Source: UMGS1601 sp964617585
Lineage (GTDB): Bacteria; Bacillota; Clostridia; Oscillospirales; Ruminococcaceae
Length of the DNA stretch: 23,616 bases
Direction: 5' to 3'
NCBI GenBank assembly: GCA_964617585.1
Contig: CAZTXS010000024.1
Location: forward strand, 1 to 23,616
Numbering within the stretch: position 1 is the first letter of the stretch; every line of letters starts with the position of its first letter. Below, piece after piece: positions 1 to 7,541 of the stretch. The position numbers and the translations under genes are program-made. The notes under the pieces were generated by a model that was not told where the DNA came from, did not search any database, and saw only the letters and a program-made list of their open reading frames with translations.

Positions 1-1060
1 CTAAAAGCACACCATCGGTCATATATTCAGATACGTCAGTTGAGAAAGTTCCGCCTTCTACACTTACATTATCGCTAGTGCCGTTCTTAGTAGTCACGGC
101 ATATCCATCAGAGCTATTAGTAACAAATGTTCCTCCTGTTATCTTTACACCGGAGTTTCCTTCACTGTCTTGGTAATCAGTTGCTTTGTAAATATATACT
201 GCATTACTTATTTCAGAAGTGAATTCTCCTCCGTTAATCGTTAATATGCCCGGGTCGACGGCAGTACCGTAGCTGTAGTTACATATAACTGACCTAATTG
301 TTGAAAAACTTCCGCCGTTGATTTCTGCAATACCATAGTTCAAAACTCCATACTGTGAATTTTCATTGGTAAGTTTAAATGTACCATCGTTTATTACTAA
401 AATACCGCAGTCGTCATTTTTAACAAAATATATTCCGCCTTCAAATGTTCCGCCGTTTATTGTTAAAGTAGGATTATTTCCAGTTGTGTTGTCTTTTGAA
501 GAATCATAATAACCGTTTTCAACCAGGCTTGAAAAAGCTCCGTCTGAATATACTGATGTAGGAGAATTAATCTCCATTTCACCCCAGTTTTGGATAACAT
601 AATAGGAGTTGCCTCCGTTAGTATTTGGATCGGTTCCGGCTTCTTTACTTCTTGTAAATGTACCGCCGTTTAATGTAACCTTTCCTGTCTGATTGTTCAT
701 TAACGCTGCTTTGGCATGAGTCACGTTATCAACAGTTCCTGTTTTGCCTTCACTGCTGTCTGTTATTGTCAACGTACCGTTGTTGGTAATTGTATGGTCG
801 CTGACGTTGGCAAGCGTGTATCCGTTTAAATCCAATGTAATATCAGTGCCTGTTGGAATTACAACATCTTCGGTTACGTCGCTTATAAGAACGATAGTGT
901 CTCCTTCGCTCGCTGCCGTTACAGCTTCAGCTAACGTTTCGTACTCAGTTTCGCCTATCTTAGCGACCCCGTCGTCGGCAAATACTGCCAAGCTTGGAAC
1001 CGAACTAAGCAAAAGCGCAATACAGCTAAGAAAGCTGAAAACAATTCTTTTTGCCCTCAT
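1..1060 (-). CDS. Secreted beta-helix-type repeat protein, N-terminal part (C-terminus beyond window)
   Basis: The reading frame is open for 353 codons from an ATG at 1060 to the window edge, with an upstream GAAAGGAAG ribosome site. The N-terminus (MRAKRIVFSF, then a hydrophobic stretch ending near SLAVFADD) is a typical Sec signal peptide, so the product should be exported. After it comes a segment of the kind AKIGETEYETLAEAVTAA, followed by a run of imperfect repeats built on INGGTF, LTINGGEF or VEGGTFS about every 25-40 residues. These Gly/Thr/Asn-rich turns are characteristic of right-handed parallel beta-helices in Clostridia surface proteins. No catalytic motif is visible, and anchoring domains, if any, lie outside the window. 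An adhesin or surface structural role is inference; a polysaccharide lyase-like fold is an alternative. The stop codon is not in the window. Confidence 0.8.
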   Translation of the reverse strand, partial: MRAKRIVFSFLSCIALLLSSVPSLAVFADDGVAKIGETEYETLAEAVTAASEGDTIVLISDVTEDVVIPTGTDITLDLNGYTLANVSDHTITNNGTLTITDSSEGKTGTVDNVTHAKAALMNNQTGKVTLNGGTFTRSKEAGTDPNTNGGNSYYVIQNWGEMEINSPTSVYSDGAFSSLVENGYYDSSKDNTTGNNPTLTINGGTFEGGIYFVKNDDCGILVINDGTFKLTNENSQYGVLNYGIAEINGGSFSTIRSVICNYSYGTAVDPGILTINGGEFTSEISNAVYIYKATDYQDSEGNSGVKITGGTFVTNSSDGYAVTTKNGTSDNVSVEGGTFSTDVSEYMTDGVLL

Positions 1061-1447
1061 GTTAATTCTTCCTTTCGTTTTTTTACTTGATTTTGTACCC
1101 TTGAAGCATCTTGTAATATTATGGTTAATGATAACTATAATTGTAAAAATACCGCAAAATACTTACCAACTTAATATTAATATAAAAATCATAGTATGTA
1201 AACGAATTACATTTGAACAATTTTAATATATTTAATTAATTGGTAAATAAGCTTAACATATTAACCTCCTTTTTTTTGTTTTTTTGTCATAGCAGAAGCC
1301 TAAACATAATATTTTAAAATGCTTCAAATTTGTAAAGGACAAGCATATTGTATCATATTTAAATACAAATTGCAATACTTTTTTATTGTTTTTTGTGCGC
1401 TTATATTGTTTATAATAAAAAGGTATAATAATTACGAGGTGAAAGAT
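1061..1447. other. AT-rich divergent intergenic region
   Basis: This is the region between the beta-helix gene (leftward) and the ribbon-helix-helix gene (rightward). It is strongly AT-rich with several A and T runs. On the minus strand it holds a strong ribosome site at 1265-1270 followed by a seven-codon reading frame (listed separately). On the plus strand a TATAAT at 1411-1416 with a weak TTGTTT at 1386-1391 (19-base spacer) could be the promoter of the downstream gene. No repeat or RNA gene was recognised. Confidence 0.5.
1236..1259 (-). CDS. Possible seven-codon leader peptide
   Basis: On the minus strand an ideal AGGAGG (1265-1270) sits five bases before an ATG that opens only MLSLFTN and then stops with TAA. 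It lies about 180 bases upstream of the beta-helix gene in the same direction. It could be a regulatory leader peptide or the ruin of a lost gene. No attenuator hairpin is evident between it and the next gene, so function is unsupported. Confidence 0.25.
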   Translation of the reverse strand: MLSLFTN

Positions 1448-1630
1448 ATGAATAATAAGTTTATAATTACGCCTAAAAAAGACAGAACCACGACGATAAC
1501 TATTCGAATCACTGAAAGCACCAATAAAGTTCTTGAAAACCTATCCTTTAAGAGCGGGCGTTCAAGAAATGAAATAATAAACATGGCTCTGCAATTTGCT
1601 TTGGATAACATGGAATTTTCCGAACAATAA
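1448..1630 (+). CDS. Small ribbon-helix-helix (CopG/Arc-type) DNA-binding protein
   Basis: Sixty residues beginning MNNKFIITPKK. The start is the ATG at 1448, placed by a GAGGTG ribosome site at 1436-1441; the frame is open further upstream but that part reads as hydrophobic non-coding sequence. The TTTITIRITES segment (about residues 14-24) fits the beta-strand of a ribbon-helix-helix fold, followed by two helices with the family turn SGRSRNEIINMAL (about 38-50). Such proteins dimerise, place the paired strand in the major groove, and act as small repressors or antitoxins. There is no toxin-like reading frame next to it, so a stand-alone repressor is more likely than an antitoxin. It is convergent with the ABC ATPase gene and shares a terminator with it. 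Targets are unknown. Confidence 0.8.
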   Translation: MNNKFIITPKKDRTTTITIRITESTNKVLENLSFKSGRSRNEIINMALQFALDNMEFSEQ

Positions 1631-1643
1631 ATATACTATAAAA

Positions 1644-1681
1644 AAAATTACGCTCCTCACACAGAGGAGCGTAAATTTTAT
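1644..1681. terminator. Bidirectional terminator between convergent genes
   Basis: An 11-bp perfect stem (TTACGCTCCTC / GAGGAGCGTAA) with a five-base loop is flanked by A-rich sequence on the left and T-rich sequence on the right, so it can end transcription from both the ribbon-helix-helix gene (+) and the ABC ATPase gene (-). Confidence 0.88.
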
Positions 1682-1686
1682 TTTAA

Positions 1687-2829
1687 TCAGTCGATAATTG
1701 ACTTCTCGGTTTCTTTATCAAAGATATGAATCCTGTTAGGATCGATAGCAACCTTGATTTTATCCTGAGGTCTTACGTTATTTCTCGGTGAAACTCTTGC
1801 GATAAGCTGAATACCAACGCAATTAAGATAGAGATACGTTTCAGCGCCCATCATTTCAGTAACCTCGACGGTAGTGTCGATTATACCCGTCTTAGCAGAT
1901 GAAATGAACATTTCCTCATCGTGAATACATTCGGGGCGAATACCCAAAACGATTTCCTTACCTACCAGCGGCTCAAGAAGCTCTGCGTCAGCCTTAGCTT
2001 CAGGAACCTCAACGGTATATTTAACTCCGCGGGTTTCCTTAGTATCTTCAGTACCGAACTCTACAACATACTTTCCGTCAGCCTTAATCAGCTTGGAATC
2101 GATAAAGTTCATCTGAGGCGAACCTATGAATCCTGCGACGAACTGGTTGTTAGGATGGTTATAAAGATTTGCAGGCGTATCGACCTGCTGAATGAAGCCG
2201 TCCTTCATAACAACGATTCTGTCGCCCATTGTCATAGCTTCCGTCTGGTCGTGAGTTACGTAAATAAACGTAGTTCCCAATCTCTTATGAAGCTTTGCAA
2301 TTTCCGTTCTCATCTGAGCTCTCAGCTTTGCATCGAGGTTTGAAAGCGGCTCGTCAAGTAAGAATACCTGCGGCTCACGAACGATAGCTCTTCCCAAAGC
2401 GACACGCTGTCTTTGACCTCCTGACAAAGCCTTAGGCTTTCTGTCGAGAAGATGAGCGATATCGAGGATTCTCGCAGCTTCTTCAACCTTCTTGGCAATC
2501 TGATCCTTAGGTACTTTTCTGAGCTTCAGACCGAACGCCATATTCTCAAATACCGTCATATGAGGATAAAGAGCATAGTTCTGGAAAACCATTGCAATAT
2601 CTCTGTCCTTAGGAGCAATATCATTAACAAGCTTGTCGCCGATATAAACCTCTCCGTCGCTGATTTCCTCAAGTCCCGCAATCATTCTTAATGTGGTTGA
2701 TTTTCCGCATCCCGACGGACCGACCAAAATGATAAATTCCTTATCCTTAATTTCAATGTTGAAGTCTGAAACAGCCACAACATTACCGGGATATTTTTTA
2801 TAAACTCCCTTTAGTGATACACTTGCCAT
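1687..2829 (-). CDS. msmK: Carbohydrate ABC-transporter ATPase, MsmK/UgpC type
   Basis: A 380-residue cytoplasmic ATPase that would energise sugar import by a CUT1-type permease pair. Visible in order: Walker A GPSGCGKST (about residues 37-45), Q-loop VFQNYALYPHM (81-91), signature LSGGQRQR (135-142), Walker B VFLLDEPLSNLD (155-166), switch His in VTHDQTEAM (193), then a C-terminal TOBE/OB region (about 240-375) with the IGSPQMNF, GIRPECI and ARVSPRNN segments usual in MsmK/UgpC/MalK-like subunits. Length is normal for the family. The ATG at 2829 follows a GGGAGGTC ribosome site. No binding protein or permease genes are adjacent. In Gram-positive bacteria one such ATPase can serve several sugar transporters, so a shared orphan ATPase is the likely role; the exact substrate cannot be read from the sequence. 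Confidence 0.93.
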   Translation of the reverse strand: MASVSLKGVYKKYPGNVVAVSDFNIEIKDKEFIILVGPSGCGKSTTLRMIAGLEEISDGEVYIGDKLVNDIAPKDRDIAMVFQNYALYPHMTVFENMAFGLKLRKVPKDQIAKKVEEAARILDIAHLLDRKPKALSGGQRQRVALGRAIVREPQVFLLDEPLSNLDAKLRAQMRTEIAKLHKRLGTTFIYVTHDQTEAMTMGDRIVVMKDGFIQQVDTPANLYNHPNNQFVAGFIGSPQMNFIDSKLIKADGKYVVEFGTEDTKETRGVKYTVEVPEAKADAELLEPLVGKEIVLGIRPECIHDEEMFISSAKTGIIDTTVEVTEMMGAETYLYLNCVGIQLIARVSPRNNVRPQDKIKVAIDPNRIHIFDKETEKSIID

Positions 2830-3141
2830 TTATTTATGACCTCCCGTTAAAATATTTTTTACAAATATAAGTTTGCCCAATAATATAATAACAAATTTGC
2901 ATAGGTAATTTCAACGGCTTTTTCACTAAAGTTTAAATACAGAAATTATTTATAATTACTAAATCTGTATAATATTCTTTCCAACGTCACAAAATCTTTT
3001 CAACATATTTGTGCATAAGTTCCAAACACTCACCAATCTGTAAATTTTCGTCAAGGTCCGGTCCGCCTATACTTACACGCTTCAAATATATTACATTATT
3101 ATCCGGTTTTAAAACATTTTTTTATCTGCTGAATCGTCAGC
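2830..3141. other. Intergenic region upstream of the ABC ATPase gene
   Basis: The region must carry the leftward promoter of the ATPase gene. On the minus strand TTGTTA, a 19-base spacer and TATATT, about 45 bases before the ATG, is only a weak candidate. The right half contains a short open minus-strand frame (2987-3121, listed separately). No hairpin terminator for the DUF4830 gene was found here. Confidence 0.4.
2987..3121 (-). pseudogene. Possible 3' coding remnant without a start codon
   Basis: On the minus strand 44 codons are open between two in-frame stops and read like real protein: KRVSIGGPDLDENLQIGECL followed by ELMHKYVEKIL and a TGA. No ATG lies at its beginning and no ribosome site precedes it. 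It lies just downstream of the DUF4830 gene, in the same direction but not in its frame. It may be the tail of a decayed gene or a chance open frame; the family is not recognised. Confidence 0.25.
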
Positions 3142-3843
3142 CTAATTCGTACTGCTTTCCTCAGAAGCCTCGCTTACAGATTCGCTTTCCCCGGAGGAAG
3201 CTTCATTGCCGCTCTGCCCGGTATTGCTGTCAGAGCTGCTTGTATCGCTTTCGTCAGACTGCGAATCGCTGTCAGAGCTGCTATTTTCACTATTTTTATT
3301 GCTCTTCTTTTTAGCTGCTTCCGAGCTGTTTTCATCCTCTGAGCGGCTTTCGCTGTTTTCATTAGCCTTTACGTCCGAAGCCGTATCGGGATTTGAATTT
3401 TTCAGTCCCTGCATAAAGCCGTCCAGCTCGCTGCAGGAAACGTCGCCGCCTATAAGCTTACCTTCAAAAACCAAAAGGTTTATAACGACGTTATCAGACT
3501 TTTCGGGGTAATTATACACCTCATATGTATAAATTTCAACCATTTCGCCCCTATATTTTTTCAGGTTAAAGCCCTGTTCCTTCTGAAGCTCGTTATAGCT
3601 TTCGTAGGTGTCGTTAAAATCCTCAGGTATAGAAATCACCTTGCAGCTTGTATATTCTTCAGAAACCTCCCAGCCCATTTCGCTCATAAACTTCTGTCTG
3701 TCGCTTTCTGTTTTCATAGTATAATTCTTTCCTGCGAATTTATGAACAACTCCGAATACAACAAGTATAACTAATAATGCAATAAGTATTCCGCCGCACA
3801 TAACCAGTCCTTTTTTTCTGACCTTAAATGTTTTAACAATCAT
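3142..3843 (-). CDS. DUF4830-type membrane-anchored protein with acidic Ser-rich tail
   Basis: A 233-residue protein starting at an ATG with a GAGGGG ribosome site. A basic N-terminus (residues 1-12) and one hydrophobic helix (about 13-36, MCGGILIALLVILVVFGVV) predict a single-pass protein with its C-terminus outside. Residues about 45-150 carry the segment order I associate with DUF4830: MGWEVSEEY, ISIPEDFNDTYESYNELQ, KEQGFNLKKYRGEMVEIYTY, NYPEKSDNVVINLLVFEGKL, IGGDVSC and LDGFMQGL. The last roughly 85 residues are a low-complexity Ser/Asp/Glu tail, likely disordered and highly acidic, not part of the domain. The family function is unknown to me. No partner gene is obvious; the neighbouring sensor kinase is about 200 bases away behind its own terminator. 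Confidence 0.78.
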   Translation of the reverse strand: MIVKTFKVRKKGLVMCGGILIALLVILVVFGVVHKFAGKNYTMKTESDRQKFMSEMGWEVSEEYTSCKVISIPEDFNDTYESYNELQKEQGFNLKKYRGEMVEIYTYEVYNYPEKSDNVVINLLVFEGKLIGGDVSCSELDGFMQGLKNSNPDTASDVKANENSESRSEDENSSEAAKKKSNKNSENSSSDSDSQSDESDTSSSDSNTGQSGNEASSGESESVSEASEESSTN

Positions 3844-3914
3844 ATTTACGCCCCTCTTTCCGTGTAGTTTTTAATCTATATATATGAAAGAACGAGCAGG
3901 AATATGTCCGCAGT

Positions 3915-3937
3915 TTCAATAAAGCTTGCCCGTAATT
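3915..3937 (+). repeat. Decayed left-end fragment of the hairpin repeat (copy E)
   Basis: The sequence TTCAATAAAGCTTGCCCG differs by one base from the constant left end (TTCAATAAGGGCTTGCCC, allowing for one shortened G) of the repeat at 7542-7684, and nothing of the rest of the element follows. It is short enough that coincidence cannot be excluded, but its position between genes matches the other copies. Confidence 0.4.
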
Positions 3938-3990
3938 ATATCAAAAGTAAAAAAATCAAAGCTCTTATACTTTAAGATCCCGGGCATAAT

Positions 3991-4020
3991 AAAAAACCCT
4001 TAATCATAAGAGATCAAGGG
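3991..4020 (-). terminator. Terminator of the hybrid kinase gene
   Basis: Read on the minus strand, CCCTTGATC and GATTAAGGG form a nine-pair stem with one G-T wobble and a six-base loop, followed by TTTTTTATT. It lies 17 bases beyond the stop codon of the kinase gene. Confidence 0.85.
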
Positions 4021-4037
4021 CTTATATTATTATCCGT

Positions 4038-6932
4038 TCAGCCAAGCATATCGTCAAGAGTTTGTTTAAGCTTATCAATATTTATAGGCTTTGCAAGATG
4101 TCCGTTCATTCCGCACTCAACCGCCATACGCTTATCTTCCTCAAAGGCGTTCGCCGTCATTGCAATAATCGGTATGTCGGAAATCCCCGTTTTATTCATC
4201 TCACGAATTTTTCTTGTAGCCTCGTATCCGTCCATAACCGGCATTTGAATATCCATAAGCACTGCGTTGAAATATCCGGCAGACGATTTTTCCAGAGCCT
4301 CATAAGCTTCTTTGCCGTTCGAAACGGATTCAACCTTATACCCGAAGCTTTCAAGAATCTCAACAGCTATTTCTTTGTTAAGCTCATTATCCTCGGCAAG
4401 TAAAATGCGTTTGCTTAAATTAACGCTTTTCAAAACTTTTTTATCTTCATGATTATTTCTCGCAACCTTTATTGATAACGCTTCGCAGATACAGCCGTGA
4501 AGCTCGGATAAAAACAGCGGTTTACCGCAGAATACAGAAACTCCCGCATTTTGAGCTTCCTCCTGAATATCCGACCAATCATACCCCGTCATAATAATAG
4601 GAACCGAAGCCGCTTGCGCTTTTATCTTTTTTGTAAGCTCGATAACGCTCATATCGGGAAGCTTTCTGCCGAGAATAAACATATCAAAGCTGTTGATTCC
4701 AGCTCTTTGTTTTATAAGGTCTAAGGCTCTTTCTGCGTTCGTTACAACTTCAGACCCTACTCCTATCAAGCCAAGCATCTTGGACATGGTTTTGCAGGTG
4801 TCCTTATCGTCGCTTACAACTAAAGCTTTCAGACCTTTCAGTTCAGGGGCGGGCTTAAACTCATGCTTTCCGCTCTGCAAACGGAACTCAACGTTTATAA
4901 TGAATTCCGTACCTTTGTTCTTTTTGCTGACGACAGATATACTGCCTCCCATAAGCCCGACTATGGTTTTGGTGATATACATACCCAGTCCCGTACCCTG
5001 AATACCAGAAACCGTCGACGTGTTTTCACGTTCAAAGGCTTCAAAAACGTGCTTTTGAAATTCCTTGCTCATTCCTATCCCGGTGTCTTTGATACAAAAC
5101 GTAAATGAACCGTACCCTTCGGGAGCGCCGTCATTTTCATAAACGCTGACCGAAACCTTTCCGCCGGACGGAGTGAATTTGATTGCGTTGCCGAGAAGAT
5201 TGAGAAGTATCTGATTCAATCTGAGCTTATCGCACCAAACCGCATTGTTTCTGACGTTGGTCATATCTATGTAAAAATCCAAATCATGCTCTATAAAATC
5301 ATGCAGAACGACATCTCTCAAATCCTTTAGAACCTCCGAGATATGACATTCCTTTTCCTCTATCTGAATCTTGCCGCTCTCAATACGTGACATATCCAAA
5401 ACATCGTTTATAAGGTCAAGAAGCTGATTGCCCGACAAAGCTATTTTAGACAGATAATCTTTCACAAGCTGAGGATTATCCGCATGAGAATCCGCCAATG
5501 CGGTAAAGCCTATGATTGCGTTCAAAGGCGTTCTTATATCGTGCGACATATTAAACAAAAACGTCGTCTTGCTCCGGTTAGACTGCTCGGCCAGCTTATA
5601 GGCTTCCTGAAGAGCCATATGCTCCTTCATCTCAATCTGCTTCATTTCGGTAACGTCCTGCCGAACAAACAGAAACTTTACCGTTTTGCCGTTCTTTTCC
5701 TCCAGACGGCATACGCTTATATTATCCCAGTGATCGCCGTTCTCTTTTGTATGAACGTTGAAGTTCAGATTTGAAACCTCATACAGACATTCCTTTTTGA
5801 TAAGTTCTTTTACCGATGAGCGATCCTTTTCGTTATAGATATTTTCTGTAATGTAATTCCTATAGTCCTCAAACTTTCCTTTAACCGCAATTTTAATATC
5901 CTTGGGCTTTGACAGCAGATATTCATAAGTATCCTCTTCTAAATCCACCAAAACAAATCCGTTAAAAATCTGCTGTATTCCTGACGCTACATAACTTGAA
6001 TTTCTGGCCTGCTTTTTAAGAATGTTACGTTCGTGCAAAGCGTTTATTGTAAGATAAACTATATATATTACAAATAATATGATTATCTCAATCTGAAGCT
6101 TAGCTCCGGCCGAATTAGCGTCTGAAATAATCTTTTGCGCCGCATTTGACGGGAATGTTTGTATAAGCATCCAGTCGCTTGTTTCCAGCGGAAGAAGATA
6201 TCCGCCGGTTCGTCCGGCAGTTCCTTCATAGTGAAACACCGTTGACTCCGAGGCTTTAAAGCTCTTATGAAAGTTTTCGCTTTCGGATTCGGAAAAATAT
6301 TTCTTATCATCTGTAAAGTCGTAAATCGAGTCCATATCACCCATAGTAGTCGAACCGGCGATAATATCTCCTTCCCCGGTACATAAAAAAACCTCGGCGG
6401 AATATCCGAAAAAGCTGCCTGACAATATGTCCGATAAAGTATTCTCGGAGCATAATCCGATTAAAACGCCTATAACCTCGCCGTTAAAATCAACCGGGGA
6501 ATAAAAGCCTACCATTTTTTCGCCGTTAATACGCGAAGAACTGTTAAAAATATCTGTTTTTCCGTTCATTCCGTCTTTAAAATATTCTCGGTCGGAAACA
6601 TCTACCGACTCGCCGTCGCTGGTATAATTTGTACCGTTAACGTCAACAAAACGTATCCAGTCGAAGCTTGTGTTATTCTCCAGATCTTTAAGCAGCTCAA
6701 GATCCACATCAGGAGTGTTCAGGGATGTGCCGTATAACAAAGCAATTGAACGAATTGAATCAAGATTGTCCGAAAATATGTAATCAAGACGGCTTGCCTT
6801 TTGGTTGGCGGCCTCTTCAATATAGCTGTCGTTTTCTGAAATAACTCGGTCTTCATTCGTTCTGGAAAAGCTTGAAAATGCAAATACGCACCCTATTATA
6901 ATTATGACAGCAGGCAACAGCTTTCTTTTCAT
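4038..6932 (-). CDS. Cache-domain hybrid sensor histidine kinase with degenerate and intact receiver domains
   Basis: A 964-residue membrane sensor. The ATG at 6932 is preferred over a GTG one codon upstream because GGAGGG lies eight bases before it. Order: TM1 (about 5-22), extracellular Cache-like sensor (about 30-270, with FDWIRFVDVNG and VSDREYFK typical of dCache), TM2 (about 281-299), a PAS-like region ending FVRQDVTEMKQ (about 320-433), HisKA with phospho-His in FNMSHDIRTPLNAIIGF (about 464), HATPase with N-box LLNLLGNAIKFTPSGG and G-boxes DTGIGM and GTGLGM (about 570-690), receiver 1 (about 701-815) and receiver 2 (about 842-963). Receiver 2 has its acidic pair (AEDN), Asp in VLMDIQMPVMDGYEA (about 894) and Lys in LAKP. 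Receiver 1 keeps DD and GKP but reads FILGRKLPDM, so Gly replaces the phospho-Asp. There is no output domain and no response regulator gene nearby. The ligand is unknown. Confidence 0.93.
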   Translation of the reverse strand: MKRKLLPAVIIIIGCVFAFSSFSRTNEDRVISENDSYIEEAANQKASRLDYIFSDNLDSIRSIALLYGTSLNTPDVDLELLKDLENNTSFDWIRFVDVNGTNYTSDGESVDVSDREYFKDGMNGKTDIFNSSSRINGEKMVGFYSPVDFNGEVIGVLIGLCSENTLSDILSGSFFGYSAEVFLCTGEGDIIAGSTTMGDMDSIYDFTDDKKYFSESESENFHKSFKASESTVFHYEGTAGRTGGYLLPLETSDWMLIQTFPSNAAQKIISDANSAGAKLQIEIIILFVIYIVYLTINALHERNILKKQARNSSYVASGIQQIFNGFVLVDLEEDTYEYLLSKPKDIKIAVKGKFEDYRNYITENIYNEKDRSSVKELIKKECLYEVSNLNFNVHTKENGDHWDNISVCRLEEKNGKTVKFLFVRQDVTEMKQIEMKEHMALQEAYKLAEQSNRSKTTFLFNMSHDIRTPLNAIIGFTALADSHADNPQLVKDYLSKIALSGNQLLDLINDVLDMSRIESGKIQIEEKECHISEVLKDLRDVVLHDFIEHDLDFYIDMTNVRNNAVWCDKLRLNQILLNLLGNAIKFTPSGGKVSVSVYENDGAPEGYGSFTFCIKDTGIGMSKEFQKHVFEAFERENTSTVSGIQGTGLGMYITKTIVGLMGGSISVVSKKNKGTEFIINVEFRLQSGKHEFKPAPELKGLKALVVSDDKDTCKTMSKMLGLIGVGSEVVTNAERALDLIKQRAGINSFDMFILGRKLPDMSVIELTKKIKAQAASVPIIMTGYDWSDIQEEAQNAGVSVFCGKPLFLSELHGCICEALSIKVARNNHEDKKVLKSVNLSKRILLAEDNELNKEIAVEILESFGYKVESVSNGKEAYEALEKSSAGYFNAVLMDIQMPVMDGYEATRKIREMNKTGISDIPIIAMTANAFEEDKRMAVECGMNGHLAKPINIDKLKQTLDDMLG

Positions 6933-7012
6933 CACATATTCCCTCCGCTTGAATTGAAATAATGTCGAATAATTATTTTGACGGCTTTAAACTTACTTTG
7001 ATACTGCCTCCG

Positions 7013-7042
7013 ACAAAATAAGACACCTGTGATAAGTGCCTT
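7013..7042 (-). terminator. Probable terminator of the DtxR/MntR-type gene
   Basis: Read on the minus strand, AAGGCAC and GTGTCTT pair over seven positions with one wobble and a nine-base loop, followed by ATTTTGT, starting 13 bases after the stop codon at 7055. Confidence 0.6.
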
Positions 7043-7054
7043 AATAAAACAAAT

Positions 7055-7429
7055 TTAAAATTTATCGCAACGTTCCTTTATTTTTGCAAACGTTTCCTCT
7101 GAAATTATATGCTCTATCTTGCAGGCGTCAAGCTCCGCATTTTCTTTCGACACGCCCATTTTCTCCAAAAACGCCGTAATAACAAGGTGCCTCTGATAAA
7201 CCGATTCCGCCTTTTCCTTGCCCTCTTTTGTTAAAATTATCTGACCCGACGGCTCGACAGTTATATAGCCGTTATTTTTTAAAATACCCATAGCGCGGCT
7301 GACGCTAGGCTTTGAATATCCAAGCTCGGTCGCAATATCTATCGAACGTACATACCCGGTCTTATTGTGAAGTATTAAAATGGTTTCCAAATAATCTTCT
7401 CCGGATTCATGCAGACAGCACTGTTTCAT
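7055..7429 (-). CDS. DtxR/MntR-family metal-dependent transcriptional regulator
   Basis: A 124-residue protein. The ATG at 7429 has an AAAGGA ribosome site nine bases upstream; a TTG at 7456 is open but has no such site. The N-terminal winged helix contains the recognition segment ELGYSKPSVSRAMGIL (about 36-50) and wing GQIILTKEGKEKAE. The dimerisation/metal domain follows, without an SH3-like third domain, as in MntR. By ungapped comparison with Bacillus MntR, ligand residues are Asp12 and Glu15 (EDYLE), His81 (QRHLV), and Cys103, Glu106, His107 in DACKIEHIIS. Cys103 replaces the MntR Glu99 and matches the Cys of DtxR/IdeR. It would repress metal uptake genes when Mn2+ or Fe2+ is bound; which metal is unsettled. 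No transporter gene adjoins. A 28-base interrupted palindrome upstream (7480-7507) could be its own operator. Confidence 0.87.
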   Translation of the reverse strand: MKQCCLHESGEDYLETILILHNKTGYVRSIDIATELGYSKPSVSRAMGILKNNGYITVEPSGQIILTKEGKEKAESVYQRHLVITAFLEKMGVSKENAELDACKIEHIISEETFAKIKERCDKF

Positions 7430-7479
7430 AATATGCAATCCTTTCAAAAGTTTCAATAAAGGGACGATGCCCTTAGAGT

Positions 7480-7507
7480 TTTAAGCTAGGGATTTTCCCA
7501 ACTTAAA
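7480..7507. promoter_or_regulatory. Interrupted palindrome upstream of the metal regulator gene
   Basis: TTTAAG, cta, GGG, atttt, CCC, aa, CTTAAA form a two-step symmetrical element 51-78 bases upstream of the regulator's ATG. It could be an operator for autoregulation or a hairpin in the leader. A second small stem (AAGGG/CCCTT, about 7459-7474) lies between it and the gene, preceded by TTTCAATAAAGGG, which resembles the left end of the local hairpin repeat. Confidence 0.35.
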
Positions 7508-7541
7508 GTGTAAATAGAACCCTCTCCGAGGATAATCCGTG

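Noticed and set aside
744..1226. Plus-strand open frame of 160 codons over the left-edge gene
   Set aside because: It lies antisense to the signal peptide and first repeats of the beta-helix protein, has no ribosome site, and its composition is that of a reversed Thr/Val-rich coding sequence.
1319..1447. N-terminal extension of the ribbon-helix-helix frame
   Set aside because: The ribosome site and family homology both place the start at 1448; the extension has no ribosome site and covers the likely promoter.
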